Source: Candidatus Sulfotelmatobacter sp. (GTDB lineage: Bacteria; Vulcanimicrobiota; Vulcanimicrobiia; Vulcanimicrobiales; Vulcanimicrobiaceae). Taken from it: 64,000 nt of DNA. A model generated the notes under the pieces. It did not search any database. It worked only from the letters and a program-made list of their open reading frames with translations, and was not told the origin of the DNA. Location of the stretch: positions 186,001-250,000 of the forward strand of contig DATJRY010000011.1 of assembly GCA_035504415.1 (NCBI GenBank), in the 5' to 3' direction. Of the stretch, positions 21,359 to 29,534 are shown one piece after another. The number at the start of each line of letters is the position of its first letter. Position 1 is the first letter of the stretch. A program made the position numbers and the translations under genes.

Positions 21359-21368
21359 GCTCGTAGTC

Positions 21369-21920
21369 ATGACCGGCCCGGGCTTCACCATCTTCGAGAC
21401 GGCGATCGGCAGCTGCGGTCTCGCGTGGAACGCGCGCGGGATCGTGGCCGTCCAGCTGCCGGAACCGACCGCCGGCGCGACGCGCGCGCGGCTCGCGCAC
21501 CGCGTCCCCGGCGCCCAGGAATCGCCCCCGCCGCCGCACGTACGGCGAGCCGCCGACGGGATCACCGCGCTGCTGCGCGGCGAGCCGGCCGACCTGACCG
21601 CGGTCCCGCTCGACGTCGAGGCGATCCCGCCGTTCGACCGTGACGTCTACGCGATCGCGCGCACCGTCCCGGCCGGGGCCACCATCACCTACGGCCAGAT
21701 CGCGACGCGGCTCGGCGAGCTGAGCCTTTCGCGCGACGTCGGCGCGGCGCTCGGGCGCAACCCGTTCCCGCTGGTCGTGCCGTGCCACCGCGTGCTGGCC
21801 GCCGGCGGCAAGGACGGCGGCTTCTCGGCGCGCGGCGGCATCGCGACCAAACGCACGCTGCTGCGCATCGAAGGTGCGCTGCCGCCCGAACCGCCCTCGC
21901 TGTTCGACCCGCCGGCCTGA
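21369..21920 (+). CDS. ogt: Methylated-DNA--protein-cysteine methyltransferase
   Basis: A 183-residue suicide DNA-repair protein that moves the methyl group of O6-methylguanine onto its own cysteine. The C-terminal domain has [15 protein letters not shown] (DNA-binding helix) and the active-site [20 protein letters not shown]. The N-terminal domain is degenerate, as is usual. Two in-frame ATGs (21354 and 21369) are possible; I chose the second because it leaves room for a transcription start. The AraC gene starts one base after the stop and is likely co-transcribed. Confidence 0.9.
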   Translation: MTGPGFTIFETAIGSCGLAWNARGIVAVQLPEPTAGATRARLAHRVPGAQESPPPPHVRRAADGITALLRGEPADLTAVPLDVEAIPPFDRDVYAIARTVPAGATITYGQIATRLGELSLSRDVGAALGRNPFPLVVPCHRVLAAGGKDGGFSARGGIATKRTLLRIEGALPPEPPSLFDPPA

Positions 21921-21921
21921 C

Positions 21922-22770
21922 GTGCGCGCGACCGCCCTGGTGCGCAGCGCTTCCCTGACCGTCTTCGACATGCGCTGCACGGCGCGCGTCGGTGACGCGC
22001 CGTTCACCGAACAGCACGCCGGCTACTCGATCTCCTACGTGCGCGCCGGCAGCTTCGGGTATCGCGCGCGCGGCCAGGCGTTCGAGCTGGTCGCGGGAGC
22101 GACGCTGATCGGCGCACCGGGCGACGAGTACGTGTGCACGCACGAGCACGGTGCCGACGGCGACGAGTGCCTGTCGGTGCAGATGACCGGCGCGCTGGCC
22201 ACGACCATCGCCGACGAGCGCGCGTGGCGCAGCGGCGCGCTGCCGCCGGTCGCGGAGCTGAGCGTGCTGGGCGAGCTGGCCCAAGCGGCGGCCGACGGGC
22301 GCAGCGATCTCGGCGTGGACGAAGCCGCGCTGCTCTACGCGGCGCGCTTCGCGACGCTGCTCGCCGGCCGTGCGCCGGCGCCGGCATCCACCACCGCCCG
22401 CGACCGGCGGCGCGCGGTCGAGGCCGCGCTGTGGATCGACGCGCACGCGCACGAGACGATCGATCTCGAGCGCAGCGCCGCGCAGGCCGAGCTGAGCCCG
22501 TTCCACTTCGTGCGCTCGTTCGCGCGCGTGCTCGGCGTGACGCCGCACCAGTACCTGGTCCGGGCGCGGCTGCGCCGCGCGGCGGCGCTGCTGGCCGATC
22601 CGGCCCGTCCGATCACCGCCGTCGCGTACGACGTCGGCTTCGGCGACCTCTCGAACTTCGTGCGCACCTTCCGTCGTGCGGCCGGTCTCTCGCCGCGCGC
22701 GTTTCGCCAGGCGGCGCGCGGCGAGCGCAAGATCATCCAAGAGCGCCTCGCGGCGCTGCCGCTAGGATAG
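21922..22770 (+). CDS. AraC-family transcriptional regulator
   Basis: A 282-residue regulator. The N-terminal part is a cupin-like sensing domain (residues about 15-130, with [19 protein letters not shown]). The C-terminal part (about 175-275) holds two HTH motifs: [21 protein letters not shown] with [14 protein letters not shown], and [32 protein letters not shown]. The ligand is unknown. The position directly after ogt resembles the fused Ada arrangement, but no Ada zinc-cysteine domain is present. The VOC gene follows after 4 bases. Confidence 0.9.
   Translation: MRATALVRSASLTVFDMRCTARVGDAPFTEQHAGYSISYVRAGSFGYRARGQAFELVAGATLIGAPGDEYVCTHEHGADGDECLSVQMTGALATTIADERAWRSGALPPVAELSVLGELAQAAADGRSDLGVDEAALLYAARFATLLAGRAPAPASTTARDRRRAVEAALWIDAHAHETIDLERSAAQAELSPFHFVRSFARVLGVTPHQYLVRARLRRAAALLADPARPITAVAYDVGFGDLSNFVRTFRRAAGLSPRAFRQAARGERKIIQERLAALPLG
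22763..22768 (+). promoter_or_regulatory. Possible -10 box of the VOC gene
   Basis: TAGGAT lies 6 bases before the ATG at 22775, with an overlapping second copy at 22768-22773. It spans the AraC stop codon. The spacing would give a leaderless mRNA. Confidence 0.25.
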
Positions 22771-22774
22771 GATC

Positions 22775-23131
22775 ATGTTCAGTCACATCTCCCTTCGCGT
22801 TCGCGACCTGCCCGCCAGCGTGCGCTTCTACCAAGCCTTTCTCGCGCCGCTCGGCTACGGCGTGGCCCACCAAGACGACGAGAGCGCCGGCTTCGGTCCG
22901 CCGGACCAACCCATGTTCTGGCTCACGCTCGGCGGGGCGCCGAGCGCCAACGCGCACCTCGCCTTCGCGGCCGCCGACGACGCGACCGTCGATCGCGCGT
23001 ACGCGGCCGGACTCGCCGCGGGCGGGCGCGACAACGGCAAGCCGGAGCTGATCCCCGACTACGGGCCGACCTACTACGGCGGCTTCCTGTTCGACCCCGA
23101 CGGCAACAACGTCGAGGCCGTGCACAGCTGA
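22775..23131 (+). CDS. VOC/glyoxalase-superfamily protein
   Basis: A 118-residue protein with two beta-alpha-beta-beta-beta units: ISLRVRDLPASVRFYQAFLAPLGY at the start and GGFLFDPDGNNVEAVH at the end. Potential metal ligands are His4 and the C-terminal Glu. It resembles the small YP_-type glyoxalase-like proteins rather than a confirmed lactoylglutathione lyase. The substrate is unknown. It ends 4 bases from the convergent stop of the solute-binding protein gene. Confidence 0.85.
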   Translation: MFSHISLRVRDLPASVRFYQAFLAPLGYGVAHQDDESAGFGPPDQPMFWLTLGGAPSANAHLAFAAADDATVDRAYAAGLAAGGRDNGKPELIPDYGPTYYGGFLFDPDGNNVEAVHS

Positions 23132-23135
23132 CCCG

Positions 23136-23936
23136 CTAGGGCGCGATCGCGATCGCCTGCAGACCGTGGGCGTCGAACAGCCGGCGCAGCGTGCCGTCGG
23201 TCTTCGCTTGCGCGAGGAACGCCGACACGTACGCGAGCGCGGCCGGATGATCGAGCGGCACCGCGACCGCGGTCTTCGTCTGCTGGAACGCGCCGGGCAG
23301 AACGCGCGAGCCGGGGAGCTGCGCCGAGAGCGGGACCAGCTGGTCGCGCAGGTTGGCGAACGCGTCGATCGTACCGGCCCGCATCCCGGCGACGATGTCG
23401 TCGACCTTCTGCACGCCGACGACGGTGTTGTGCGCGAGCGCGCGCTGCGCGCCGCGCAGCGTCGTCGTGTTGGCGACGGCCACGACCTTCACGGCCGGAT
23501 TGTCGAGATCGGCGAAGCTCTGCGCCGTCGAGCCCGGCCGCACCAGAAAGGTCGCGTCGGCGGAATTGTAGATCGGCCCGAACGCCATCTTCTGCGCGCG
23601 CGCGGCGTCTTCGGGGACGAAGGTGACGTCCCACGCGCCGCTCGCCGCGGCGTCGGTGATCTGCCCCGAGTTCTCGTATTTGACGAACGTCACCGGAACG
23701 CCGAGCCGCTGCGCCAGCGCGCGGCCGAGGTCGACCGGCACGCCGGTCACGCTCCCATCGGGTCCGACCGCCGACCAGAACGGCCCGCCCAGGTTGCTGA
23801 TGGCGACCGCGACCCGCAGCGTGCCGGTCGGTGCCAGCTCGTCCTTCGCGGTCGGGGCGGCCTGCGCGGCGGGCGGTGCCAGTGCCGCGAGCGCGGCCAG
23901 GAGCAACGAGAGCGCGGTGCGGCGGTACAGCTTCAT
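23136..23936 (-). CDS. Periplasmic solute-binding protein, family 3
   Basis: A 266-residue binding protein of the amino-acid ABC transporter type (SBP_bac_3). A signal peptide (MKLYRRTALSLLLAAL...AQA) is followed by GTLRVAVAISNLGGPF, VPVDLGRALAQRLGVPVTFV, WDVTFVPEDAARAQKMAFGPIY and later TIDAFANLRDQL, all typical of the two-lobed fold. No permease or ATPase lies next to it, so it is an orphan here, perhaps feeding a distant transporter or acting as a sensor. GAAGGGGG precedes the ATG. Confidence 0.88.
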   Translation of the reverse strand: MKLYRRTALSLLLAALAALAPPAAQAAPTAKDELAPTGTLRVAVAISNLGGPFWSAVGPDGSVTGVPVDLGRALAQRLGVPVTFVKYENSGQITDAAASGAWDVTFVPEDAARAQKMAFGPIYNSADATFLVRPGSTAQSFADLDNPAVKVVAVANTTTLRGAQRALAHNTVVGVQKVDDIVAGMRAGTIDAFANLRDQLVPLSAQLPGSRVLPGAFQQTKTAVAVPLDHPAALAYVSAFLAQAKTDGTLRRLFDAHGLQAIAIAP

Positions 23937-23969
23937 GGCGCCCCCTTCGTCGATGGCGGCTCGGTACCC

Positions 23970-23977
23970 GGTATACC
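23970..23977. promoter_or_regulatory. GGTATACC palindrome in a divergent intergenic region
   Basis: A perfect AT-centred palindrome GGTATACC lies between the divergent solute-binding-protein and metallo-hydrolase starts, next to GGTACC at 23963-23968. It could hold -10 elements for both directions or a small operator. There is no clear -35. Confidence 0.25.
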
Positions 23978-24034
23978 AGGGCTCGGCATCCGCCTCGCAT
24001 AACGTCGGGCCGTTCCGTCTTCCAGGAGGCGTCC

Positions 24035-24967
24035 ATGAGCGAGCTCTCGCGCGGCGAATTCTTCGGTGTCACGGCGGCGACCGGCGTGGCCGGCGCGGTC
24101 AACCCGGGCGGCGCGGTCGTCGCGGCCCCCGGCGGCAACGCCACCCTGACGACGCGTTGGTACGGCGGCGGCGTCTTCGAGCTGGCGACGCCCGACGACA
24201 AGACGATCGTGCTGGTGGACTGTTGGATCTGGAACAACTCCGGCTGGAAGGCGTTCAACCTCGAGAAGCCGCCCGAGTTCGCCAGCGCCGCCGCCTACGC
24301 GGCGCACATCAAGAGCCGCAAGCCGGACGTGGTGATCGTCACGCTCTCGCACGACCACGGCGACCACATCGGCGACTACTTCGAGACGCTGGCGGCGCTG
24401 GTCGCGGCCGGCGTCGACGTGAAGACGGTCGGCCAGAGCGATCTCATGCGCGTCGGCCTGGTGCCCAAGTTCAAGGCGGCCGGCCTGGACAACACGGCGC
24501 TCGTGCTCAACAACGGCGCCGGGATGAACTTCGGCGGCCACGCCGCGTACAAAGGCGTGCAGACGTTCCTGGTTCCCGCCGTTCACTCGTGCGCGTCGGG
24601 CTTCCCGGCCGCGGGCTTCATCATCGACGTCGGCGGGGCACGCGTCTACGCCTCGGGCGACACCGACATGTACGGCGACATGGCGACGGTCGGCGGCCGC
24701 TATCACCCGGACCTGGCCGTCGTGTGCGCCGGCAACGGCGCGTTCACCATGGGCCCGGCCGACGCGGCGTACACCTGCAAGCTGATGGGCGTCACGCAAG
24801 CGATCCCGGTGCACTACGCGCACAACCCGCTGGTGCTGGGGCCGCAGGCCGCCGACCTGTTCCGCGGCGCGCTGGCGAGCGCGGCGCCGCAGGCGAAGGC
24901 GACCACGTTCGCCCATCCCGGCGAACGCCTCACCCTGACCATCGCCCGGAACCCGAACCGAGCCTAG
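24035..24967 (+). CDS. UlaG-like metallo-beta-lactamase-fold hydrolase
   Basis: A 310-residue MBL-fold protein. The metal motif is LSHDHGDHIGDY (about residues 108-119). Later ligands probably come from VPAVHS, ASGDTDMY and VHYAHNP, as in the L-ascorbate-6-phosphate lactonase (UlaG) branch. The first 30 residues (SRGEFFGVTAATGVAGAV) look like a Tat-type leader that lacks the twin Arg, so export is doubtful. The ATG follows a good GGAGG (24025-24029) by 5 bases. Substrate unknown; no sugar-transport genes are nearby. Confidence 0.82.
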   Translation: MSELSRGEFFGVTAATGVAGAVNPGGAVVAAPGGNATLTTRWYGGGVFELATPDDKTIVLVDCWIWNNSGWKAFNLEKPPEFASAAAYAAHIKSRKPDVVIVTLSHDHGDHIGDYFETLAALVAAGVDVKTVGQSDLMRVGLVPKFKAAGLDNTALVLNNGAGMNFGGHAAYKGVQTFLVPAVHSCASGFPAAGFIIDVGGARVYASGDTDMYGDMATVGGRYHPDLAVVCAGNGAFTMGPADAAYTCKLMGVTQAIPVHYAHNPLVLGPQAADLFRGALASAAPQAKATTFAHPGERLTLTIARNPNRA

Positions 24968-24975
24968 ACCGAGGG

Positions 24976-24999
24976 CGCGCGGGGCCGGAACCCCGCGCG
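24976..24999. terminator. Hairpin between convergent genes
   Basis: CGCGCGGGG (24976-24984) and CCCCGCGCG (24991-24999) pair over 9 bp with a 6-base loop. The hairpin lies exactly between the stops of the MBL gene and the minus-strand LuxR-type gene. No U-tract is seen. Confidence 0.5.
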
Positions 25000-25000
25000 A

Positions 25001-25255
25001 TCAGCGCAAGTAGCCGAACTCGTAGCCGCGCGCGACCAACTGTGGCCGCGAGCGGGCGGAGAGCTTCGCGAAGAGCATGCGAATGTGGAACTCCACCGTC
25101 GCCGTGCTCCGGCCGATCACGACCGCGATCTCCTTGCTCTGCAATCCCTCGGCGAGACCCTGAATGATCCGCAACTCGGTCGCGGTGAGCCGCTGCTTCG
25201 ACTCGCTCGACGCCGAGGGGACCGGTTCAGGTCTCGTCACCACTTCACCCAGCAT
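25001..25255 (-). CDS. Small LuxR-type HTH protein
   Basis: An 84-residue protein made almost entirely of a GerE/LuxR HTH: RLTATELRIIQGLAEGLQSKEIAVVIGRSTATVEFHIRMLFAKL. There is no receiver or sensor domain, so it may be a stand-alone DNA-binding protein of the GerE kind. The ATG at 25255 was preferred because GGAGG (25260-25264) is 4 bases away. An upstream in-frame ATG at 25303 would add 16 residues (MSTSRGRAWYFGDGGS) but has no RBS. The function is unknown beyond transcription control. Confidence 0.78.
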   Translation of the reverse strand: MLGEVVTRPEPVPSASSESKQRLTATELRIIQGLAEGLQSKEIAVVIGRSTATVEFHIRMLFAKLSARSRPQLVARGYEFGYLR

Positions 25256-25395
25256 GGAACCTCCGTCTCCGAAGTACCATGCGCGGCCTCGGCTTGTCGA
25301 CATGGAAAATTACCTGGTTGACGGCCGGGGTGCCGGCCAGGTATGGTAATGCCCTACGACGCGTGCACGTCCGCACGCGCGCGGATTTGGTATTC

Positions 25396-25833
25396 CTAAT
25401 GCCGGGATAATCCGAAGATCCGCGCGTCGTCCGCCTCGATGAGGTCCAGCACTCGGTCGAAGCGCGCTTGCAGCTCGGCCGGATAGAACTGGTCGAACAG
25501 CGCGCGCATCTCGCCGGTGACACGGCTGCAGGCGAAACCTTCCATCTTGGCGTTGATCGCCGGCGCGTCCAGACCGACTGTTCGTTCGGCGATCCAGCGC
25601 TCGACCTCGGCCTCGTCGGCCGCACCCGCGACGACCTCGCGCAGCTCGGTGAGATCGATCTTCGTGTAGTAGGCCCACAGCTCCGAGAACCCGACCGTCG
25701 TGACGTACCCGTTGAGGTTCCCGCCCGGCAGCGATGCGCGCAGCTTGTCGACGACGCGTGCCGTGAAGACGATGCCCGCGAGCCGGGCGTGCGGCGAGCG
25801 CGGCGGCCCCAGGGTGAAGTCCAACGGTTCCAT
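25396..25833 (-). CDS. DUF5069-family protein
   Basis: A 145-residue protein with the DUF5069 pattern: LGPPRSPHARLAGIVFTARVVDKLRASLPG, then a Tyr/Trp-rich YYTKIDLTEL, and a helical C-terminal half. No catalytic residues are evident and no function is established for the family. It stands apart, upstream of the LuxR-type gene on the same strand; the 140 bases between them show no convincing signal. Confidence 0.75.
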   Translation of the reverse strand: MEPLDFTLGPPRSPHARLAGIVFTARVVDKLRASLPGGNLNGYVTTVGFSELWAYYTKIDLTELREVVAGAADEAEVERWIAERTVGLDAPAINAKMEGFACSRVTGEMRALFDQFYPAELQARFDRVLDLIEADDARIFGLSRH

Positions 25834-25862
25834 GTCGAGTTCGGACTACACGCCCGCGGAGG

Positions 25863-26159
25863 TCACTCCCTGGCGCGAACGCGATAACATCCGCTGGCGT
25901 CGACCTCGACGCGCCGCATGCCTATCGACAGCCCGCGCAGCGCGTGGTCCCAGAACGTGAGCACCGTGACGACCACCGGCGTCAGCGTCGCGAGCAGCGT
26001 GCGGACGCGTTGCGAGACGGCCAGGACGTCGCGTTGCCAGGCGGGATGGTCGGGCGGGAAGATCGGCCCGATCTCGGCCGCCGAAACGTCCTCGCCGGCG
26101 TCGTTGCCGGCCCGCGGCACGGGCGACAACGGCAGCGTCGGCTGTTGCGCGCGGCGCAC
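25863..26159 (-). CDS. Hypothetical protein downstream of fliA
   Basis: A 98-residue protein starting with GTG 4 bases after the fliA stop. The N-terminal third is Pro-rich and polar, followed by a hydrophobic stretch TLLATLTPVVVTVLTFWDHAL that might be amphipathic or membrane-associated, and a basic end. I do not recognise it. The close spacing to fliA on the same strand suggests co-expression with the flagellar cluster. Confidence 0.5.
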   Translation of the reverse strand: MRRAQQPTLPLSPVPRAGNDAGEDVSAAEIGPIFPPDHPAWQRDVLAVSQRVRTLLATLTPVVVTVLTFWDHALRGLSIGMRRVEVDASGCYRVRARE

Positions 26160-26163
26160 GGGA

Positions 26164-26838
26164 CTACATCCGCTCCGGCGCGAGCGCCACGCGCAAGCGC
26201 TTCACCGCCAGCAGGTGCAGCTGCGAGACGCGCTGCGGCGAGATGCCGAGCGGACCGCCCAGCGAGCGCAGCGATCGTTCGCCGTAGTAGTGCGCCAGCA
26301 CGATGCGGCGCTGGCGCGGCGGTAGGGCGTCGATCGCGGCGCGGATGCGGGCGCGCTCCGCGCGCTCGGCGGCGACTTGCTGCGGATCGCCGCCCGCGTC
26401 GAGCACGAGTCGTTCGCCGATCGGCAGCGCGACGTCGAGCGAGAGGGGCACCGCGCGGTGCGCGTCGATGCGCGCGCGTGCCAAGGCCGGATCGCGTGCC
26501 GCCAGCGACTGCAGGCTCGGCACGTAGCCCAGCCGCTGCGCCTGCGCGAAGCGCGCGTTCTCGGCGTTGCGCACGCGCCGGCGCACCCGCTCGGAGACGG
26601 GATCGAGCCGCCGCATCCCGTTGAGCATCGCGCCCAGCACGACCTTGCGCGCGTACTGCTCGAGCGGGATGTTGCGCGCCGGGTCGTAAGCGTCGACGGC
26701 GCGGATCAGCCCCACGCTGCCGTCGCCGATCAAGTCGTCCATGTCGGCGCCCGGCACCATGCGGTGCAGCCGCTTCGCGACCGCGCGCACGACGGGCAGC
26801 AGCGCGCGGATCTGCGCTTCGCGATCGTCGGTGCTCAT
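26164..26838 (-). CDS. fliA: RNA polymerase sigma factor FliA (sigma-28 type)
   Basis: A 224-residue sigma-70-family factor. Region 2 is DDLIGDGSVGLIRAVDAYDP followed by a -10 recognition helix and GAMLNGMRRLDPVSERVRRRVR, the signature of flagellar sigma factors. Region 4 is IDALPPRQRRIVLAHYYGERSLRSLGGPLGISPQRVSQL. It would direct late flagellar and motility genes. Its ATG overlaps the stop of the small upstream ORF (ATGA), tying it to the flgF-flgG transcript. No FlgM anti-sigma gene is visible here. Confidence 0.88.
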   Translation of the reverse strand: MSTDDREAQIRALLPVVRAVAKRLHRMVPGADMDDLIGDGSVGLIRAVDAYDPARNIPLEQYARKVVLGAMLNGMRRLDPVSERVRRRVRNAENARFAQAQRLGYVPSLQSLAARDPALARARIDAHRAVPLSLDVALPIGERLVLDAGGDPQQVAAERAERARIRAAIDALPPRQRRIVLAHYYGERSLRSLGGPLGISPQRVSQLHLLAVKRLRVALAPERM

Positions 26839-27029
26839 CGCCGCACGCGCACGAACAGCGTGTCCGCGACCTCGCCGATCACGATTTCGCCGACCGGTCC
26901 CAAGCCTGCCGCCAGCGGTTTGAGGATCTCGCGAAAGAGCACCGCGCTCAGCACGTCCTGCACGCGCGGTGCCGGCGCCGGCAGCGGTTCAGCCGCGATG
27001 GAGGTTGTTGGCGATCCGCAGCATCTCAT
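26835..27029 (-). CDS. Small ORF between flgG and fliA, possibly FlgJ-like
   Basis: A short frame ending in a 4-base overlap with fliA. From the ATG at 27029 it has 64 residues and overlaps flgG by 41 bases; from an in-frame GTG at 26963 it has 42. The end VQDVLSAVLFREILKPLAAG then a VADTLF segment looks like a single amphipathic helical hairpin. By position and pattern it may be a minimal rod-binding (FlgJ N-terminal-like) protein, but this is a guess. Coupled translation supports its being real. Confidence 0.45.
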   Translation of the reverse strand: MRCCGSPTTSIAAEPLPAPAPRVQDVLSAVLFREILKPLAAGLGPVGEIVIGEVADTLFVRVRR

Positions 27030-27714
27030 CGGCCGCCTGCACTCCCTTCGCGTTGGCCTCGTACGCCCGTTGCGCGCCGAGGATCTGCATCATCGACTCG
27101 ACGATCGAAACCGTGCTCTTCTCGAGCATCCCGAACGCCAGCGACGGTGCGCCGCGCATCCCCGGCACGATCAGGCCCGGCCGGCCGGAGGCCTCGGTGC
27201 GCGCGAACAGCGTCGCGCTGAGCGGCCGCAGCGCCTCCGGTGCCGGAAACTCCGCCAGCCGCAGGTGTGCGATCGTGCGATCCGCTTGGCCGGGAACGTC
27301 GACGCTGACGCGACCGTCGCGCGCGACGCGCACCGCGATCGCGTCGGCCGGAATCCGCACGCCCGCCAGCGCCCAGCCGGCGGCGTCGCGCACGCGGCCG
27401 TCAGCCTGCCGCGCGAACGCGCCGGCGCGCGTGTACGCGCGCTGCCCGTCGCGCTCGACGACGAAAAAGCCCGGTCCGTCGATGGCCAGGTCGAACGGGC
27501 CGCCGCTGCGCTCGAGCTTGCCCTGCACGAACACCGGATGGCGGCCGACCGCCACCGTCCCCAGGCCGATCCCGCCGGCGCGCACGTCGGCGAACGTCTC
27601 GGTCGCGCCCTTGAAGCCGGCGACGTCGGCGTTGGCGAGGTTGTCGGCGACGACTTCGAGCTCGAGCTGCTGCGCCGCCATGCCGCTGGCGGCGGCGAAC
27701 ATCGCGCGGTTCAT
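26989..27714 (-). CDS. flgG: Flagellar basal-body rod protein FlgG
   Basis: A 241-residue distal-rod subunit. The N-terminal Flg_bb_rod helix is MNRAMFAAASGMAAQQLELEVVADNLANADVAGFK. A central D1 domain contains FDLAIDGPGFFVVERDGQRAYTRAGAF, and the C-terminal helix is VSIVESMMQILGAQRAYEANAKGVQAADEMLRIAN. It is a little shorter than the common 260 residues. It overlaps flgF by 4 bases (ATGA). Confidence 0.92.
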   Translation of the reverse strand: MNRAMFAAASGMAAQQLELEVVADNLANADVAGFKGATETFADVRAGGIGLGTVAVGRHPVFVQGKLERSGGPFDLAIDGPGFFVVERDGQRAYTRAGAFARQADGRVRDAAGWALAGVRIPADAIAVRVARDGRVSVDVPGQADRTIAHLRLAEFPAPEALRPLSATLFARTEASGRPGLIVPGMRGAPSLAFGMLEKSTVSIVESMMQILGAQRAYEANAKGVQAADEMLRIANNLHRG

Positions 27715-28298
27715 TGCACGCGCCCGATCTCGTTGGCCGCCTTCTCGCGCGTCGCGTCGAGCGCGAGCAGCGTCTTCTGCGCCGTCTCGAACGCGCGCTG
27801 CGCGGTCAGGATCGCCAGCGTTTCGTCGACCGCGTTGACCGCGCTGGATTCGAGCGCGCCGGCCTGGACGTGCGTTCCCGGCGGCAGCGGCAGCCGGTCG
27901 ACGACGCGCCCGCGATCGTGGACGAGCCCGTCGGCGTCGACTCGCGCATCGGGCGAGACGCGCAAGGCGCCGCACGCGCCGTGGAGCCGCTGCCCGCGGT
28001 CGTCGACCAGCCAGCCGTCACGATCGCGACTGAACGCGCCTTCGCGCGTCGTTCGGTCGCCGACGCGAAACACGCCCGGCCCCAGCAGCGCGAGATCGAA
28101 TTGCCGCCCCGTCGCGCGCATCGCGCCTTGCTCGGGGCTGACGCGCGTGGTGACGGCGAGCCCGTGCGGCGTCAGCCGAACGTCGGCGATCGTCTTGCGG
28201 AACCCGTCGCTGGCGGCGTTGGCCAGATCGTGGGTCGCCACGTCCAGCTCGGCGCGCGCGGCCCGCATCGCCGAGCCCATCCACTCCATTCCGTCCAT
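27711..28298 (-). CDS. flgF: Flagellar basal-body rod protein FlgF
   Basis: A 195-residue proximal-rod protein, shorter than usual (about 240-250). The N-terminal helix GSAMRAARAELDVATHDLANAASDGFRK and the C-terminal helix AVNAVDETLAILTAQRAFETAQKTLLALD are kept; the central domain (FDLALLGPGVFRVG...TREGAFSRDRDGWLV) is compact. The first ATG was taken; a second ATG lies 3 codons on. A TAGCAT box is 6 bases upstream, which suggests a leaderless mRNA. It is the first gene of the flgF-flgG-ORF-fliA run. Confidence 0.85.
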   Translation of the reverse strand: MDGMEWMGSAMRAARAELDVATHDLANAASDGFRKTIADVRLTPHGLAVTTRVSPEQGAMRATGRQFDLALLGPGVFRVGDRTTREGAFSRDRDGWLVDDRGQRLHGACGALRVSPDARVDADGLVHDRGRVVDRLPLPPGTHVQAGALESSAVNAVDETLAILTAQRAFETAQKTLLALDATREKAANEIGRVQ

Positions 28299-28304
28299 GC
28301 CGGC

Positions 28305-28310
28305 ATGCTA
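28305..28310 (-). promoter_or_regulatory. Possible -10 box of the flgF operon
   Basis: On the minus strand TAGCAT is 6 bases before the flgF ATG, with no Shine-Dalgarno sequence between. This spacing fits a leaderless transcript. Confidence 0.3.
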
Positions 28311-28378
28311 GGCCGTTGCCGTGTGCGGCTCGTTGCCGAGAAATGTCCGCTCGATGAGCGCAGCGAAGCGCGGGCTCC

Positions 28379-28804
28379 ATGCGGCGGCTTGCGTTACGAG
28401 CAGTCCTCATCGCCGGCGCGCTCGACGTCGTGCTGACCTACGGGCTCATGTTCGCTGCGACCATCGCTCTCAGCGCGCTCACCGCAATCGCCGGCGTTCC
28501 CTCCGGCGGCGACTGGGAGTTGATGACGGTGCTCCGTATCGCCGTCTGGCTCGCGTCGCTCGCTTGCGGCTACCTGGCCGCGCGGCTGGCAGGCCACGAC
28601 GCGCTCCTCAACGGCACGCTCGCCGCATCGGGTGTTTTCGTGATCGGCCTGCTGACCAGCCACGTGTGGGAGGGCTGGAGCTCGGGGTTGCTGGGCCTCC
28701 CGCTCAGTCCGGTGCCGGCGTTCCTCGGGGGCCTGGCGTGGTTGCTCCAGCAGCGGGCAAAGGCAGCGCGCGGCCTCGCGGAATCCACCGGCCCGGTGGC
28801 GTAA
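28379..28804 (+). CDS. Small integral membrane protein of unknown function
   Basis: A 141-residue protein with four likely membrane helices: about residues 7-35, 47-70, 76-98 and 105-125 (including GLLGLPLSPVPAFLGGLAWLL). The end is basic and cytoplasmic by the positive-inside rule. I do not recognise the family. It is followed after about 50 bases by the NADP-dinucleotide reductase-like gene on the same strand. Confidence 0.65.
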   Translation: MRRLALRAVLIAGALDVVLTYGLMFAATIALSALTAIAGVPSGGDWELMTVLRIAVWLASLACGYLAARLAGHDALLNGTLAASGVFVIGLLTSHVWEGWSSGLLGLPLSPVPAFLGGLAWLLQQRAKAARGLAESTGPVA

Positions 28805-28855
28805 CTCGCAAGAACAGGACGGGCGGGAGCGGTCTCCCCCCAGCAGAGGGACGGC

Positions 28856-29482
28856 ATGAATATCGGGATCTTGGGCTCCGGCAACATCGGAGGAAACGCC
28901 GCGCGTCTGTTCGCTCGCGCCGGCCACCACGTCCGGATCGCCAACTCCCGTGGGGCGGCCTCGCTGCAGGGCTTGGCGAGCGAGATCGGCTCGAACGTGA
29001 CCCCCTCGGAGGCCCAGGACGCCGTCGACGCCTCCGACGTCATCCTGATCGCGGTCCCCTGGACCAAGCGCGAGGAGACCCTGGGCGAGCTCGAAGGCTG
29101 GGACGGCAAGATCGTCATCGACGCGATGAACGCCTACACCGAAGACTTCGAGATCGAGGACCTGGGGACCAAGACCTCGACCGAGTTCACGCGCGCGCTC
29201 GTCCCGGGCGCCCGCATCGTCAAGGCCTTCAACACGATGTTCTACAAGCGGCTGGCCGGCGAGGGGAAGTCGAAGGGCTCCAAAGGGCGCCTGGCGATGC
29301 CGGTCGCCGCGGACGACCCGACCGCCAAGCGGGTCGTCATGGACCTCATCGACGAGATCGGATTCGACCCGGTCGACAACGGCGGGCTGGTCGACGGCGG
29401 CCGCACGCAGCAGCCCGGCTCGCCGATCTACAACCAGCCGCTGACCGCCGCCGAGCTCAAGAACCAGCTGGCACGGCGGTAG
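28856..29482 (+). CDS. NADPH-dependent F420 reductase-like oxidoreductase
   Basis: A 208-residue Rossmann protein of the F420_oxidored (Npd/YajO-adjacent) family. It starts NIGILGSGNIGGNAARLFARAGHHV with the dinucleotide loop; the following RIANSRG places an Asn-Ser-Arg where NADPH is recognised. VILIAVPW and KAFNTMFYKRL are family hallmarks. It would transfer hydride between NADPH and F420 or reduce another small substrate. No F420 biosynthesis gene is in the window, so the cofactor partner is uncertain. Confidence 0.78.
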   Translation: MNIGILGSGNIGGNAARLFARAGHHVRIANSRGAASLQGLASEIGSNVTPSEAQDAVDASDVILIAVPWTKREETLGELEGWDGKIVIDAMNAYTEDFEIEDLGTKTSTEFTRALVPGARIVKAFNTMFYKRLAGEGKSKGSKGRLAMPVAADDPTAKRVVMDLIDEIGFDPVDNGGLVDGGRTQQPGSPIYNQPLTAAELKNQLARR

Positions 29483-29522
29483 CCGTTCGCACCGGCTTCA
29501 CGGCGCGTTCGCAGCCGCGCGC

Positions 29523-29528
29523 TATCGT
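29523..29528 (+). promoter_or_regulatory. Possible -10 box of the 29535 gene
   Basis: TATCGT lies 6 bases before the ATG at 29535 with no Shine-Dalgarno sequence. The spacing is compatible with a leaderless mRNA. Confidence 0.3.
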
Positions 29529-29534
29529 GCGGTC

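Noticed and set aside
24035-24130. Tat signal peptide on the metallo-hydrolase
   Set aside because: The motif reads SRGEFFG, without the twin arginine, and the hydrophobic core is weak.
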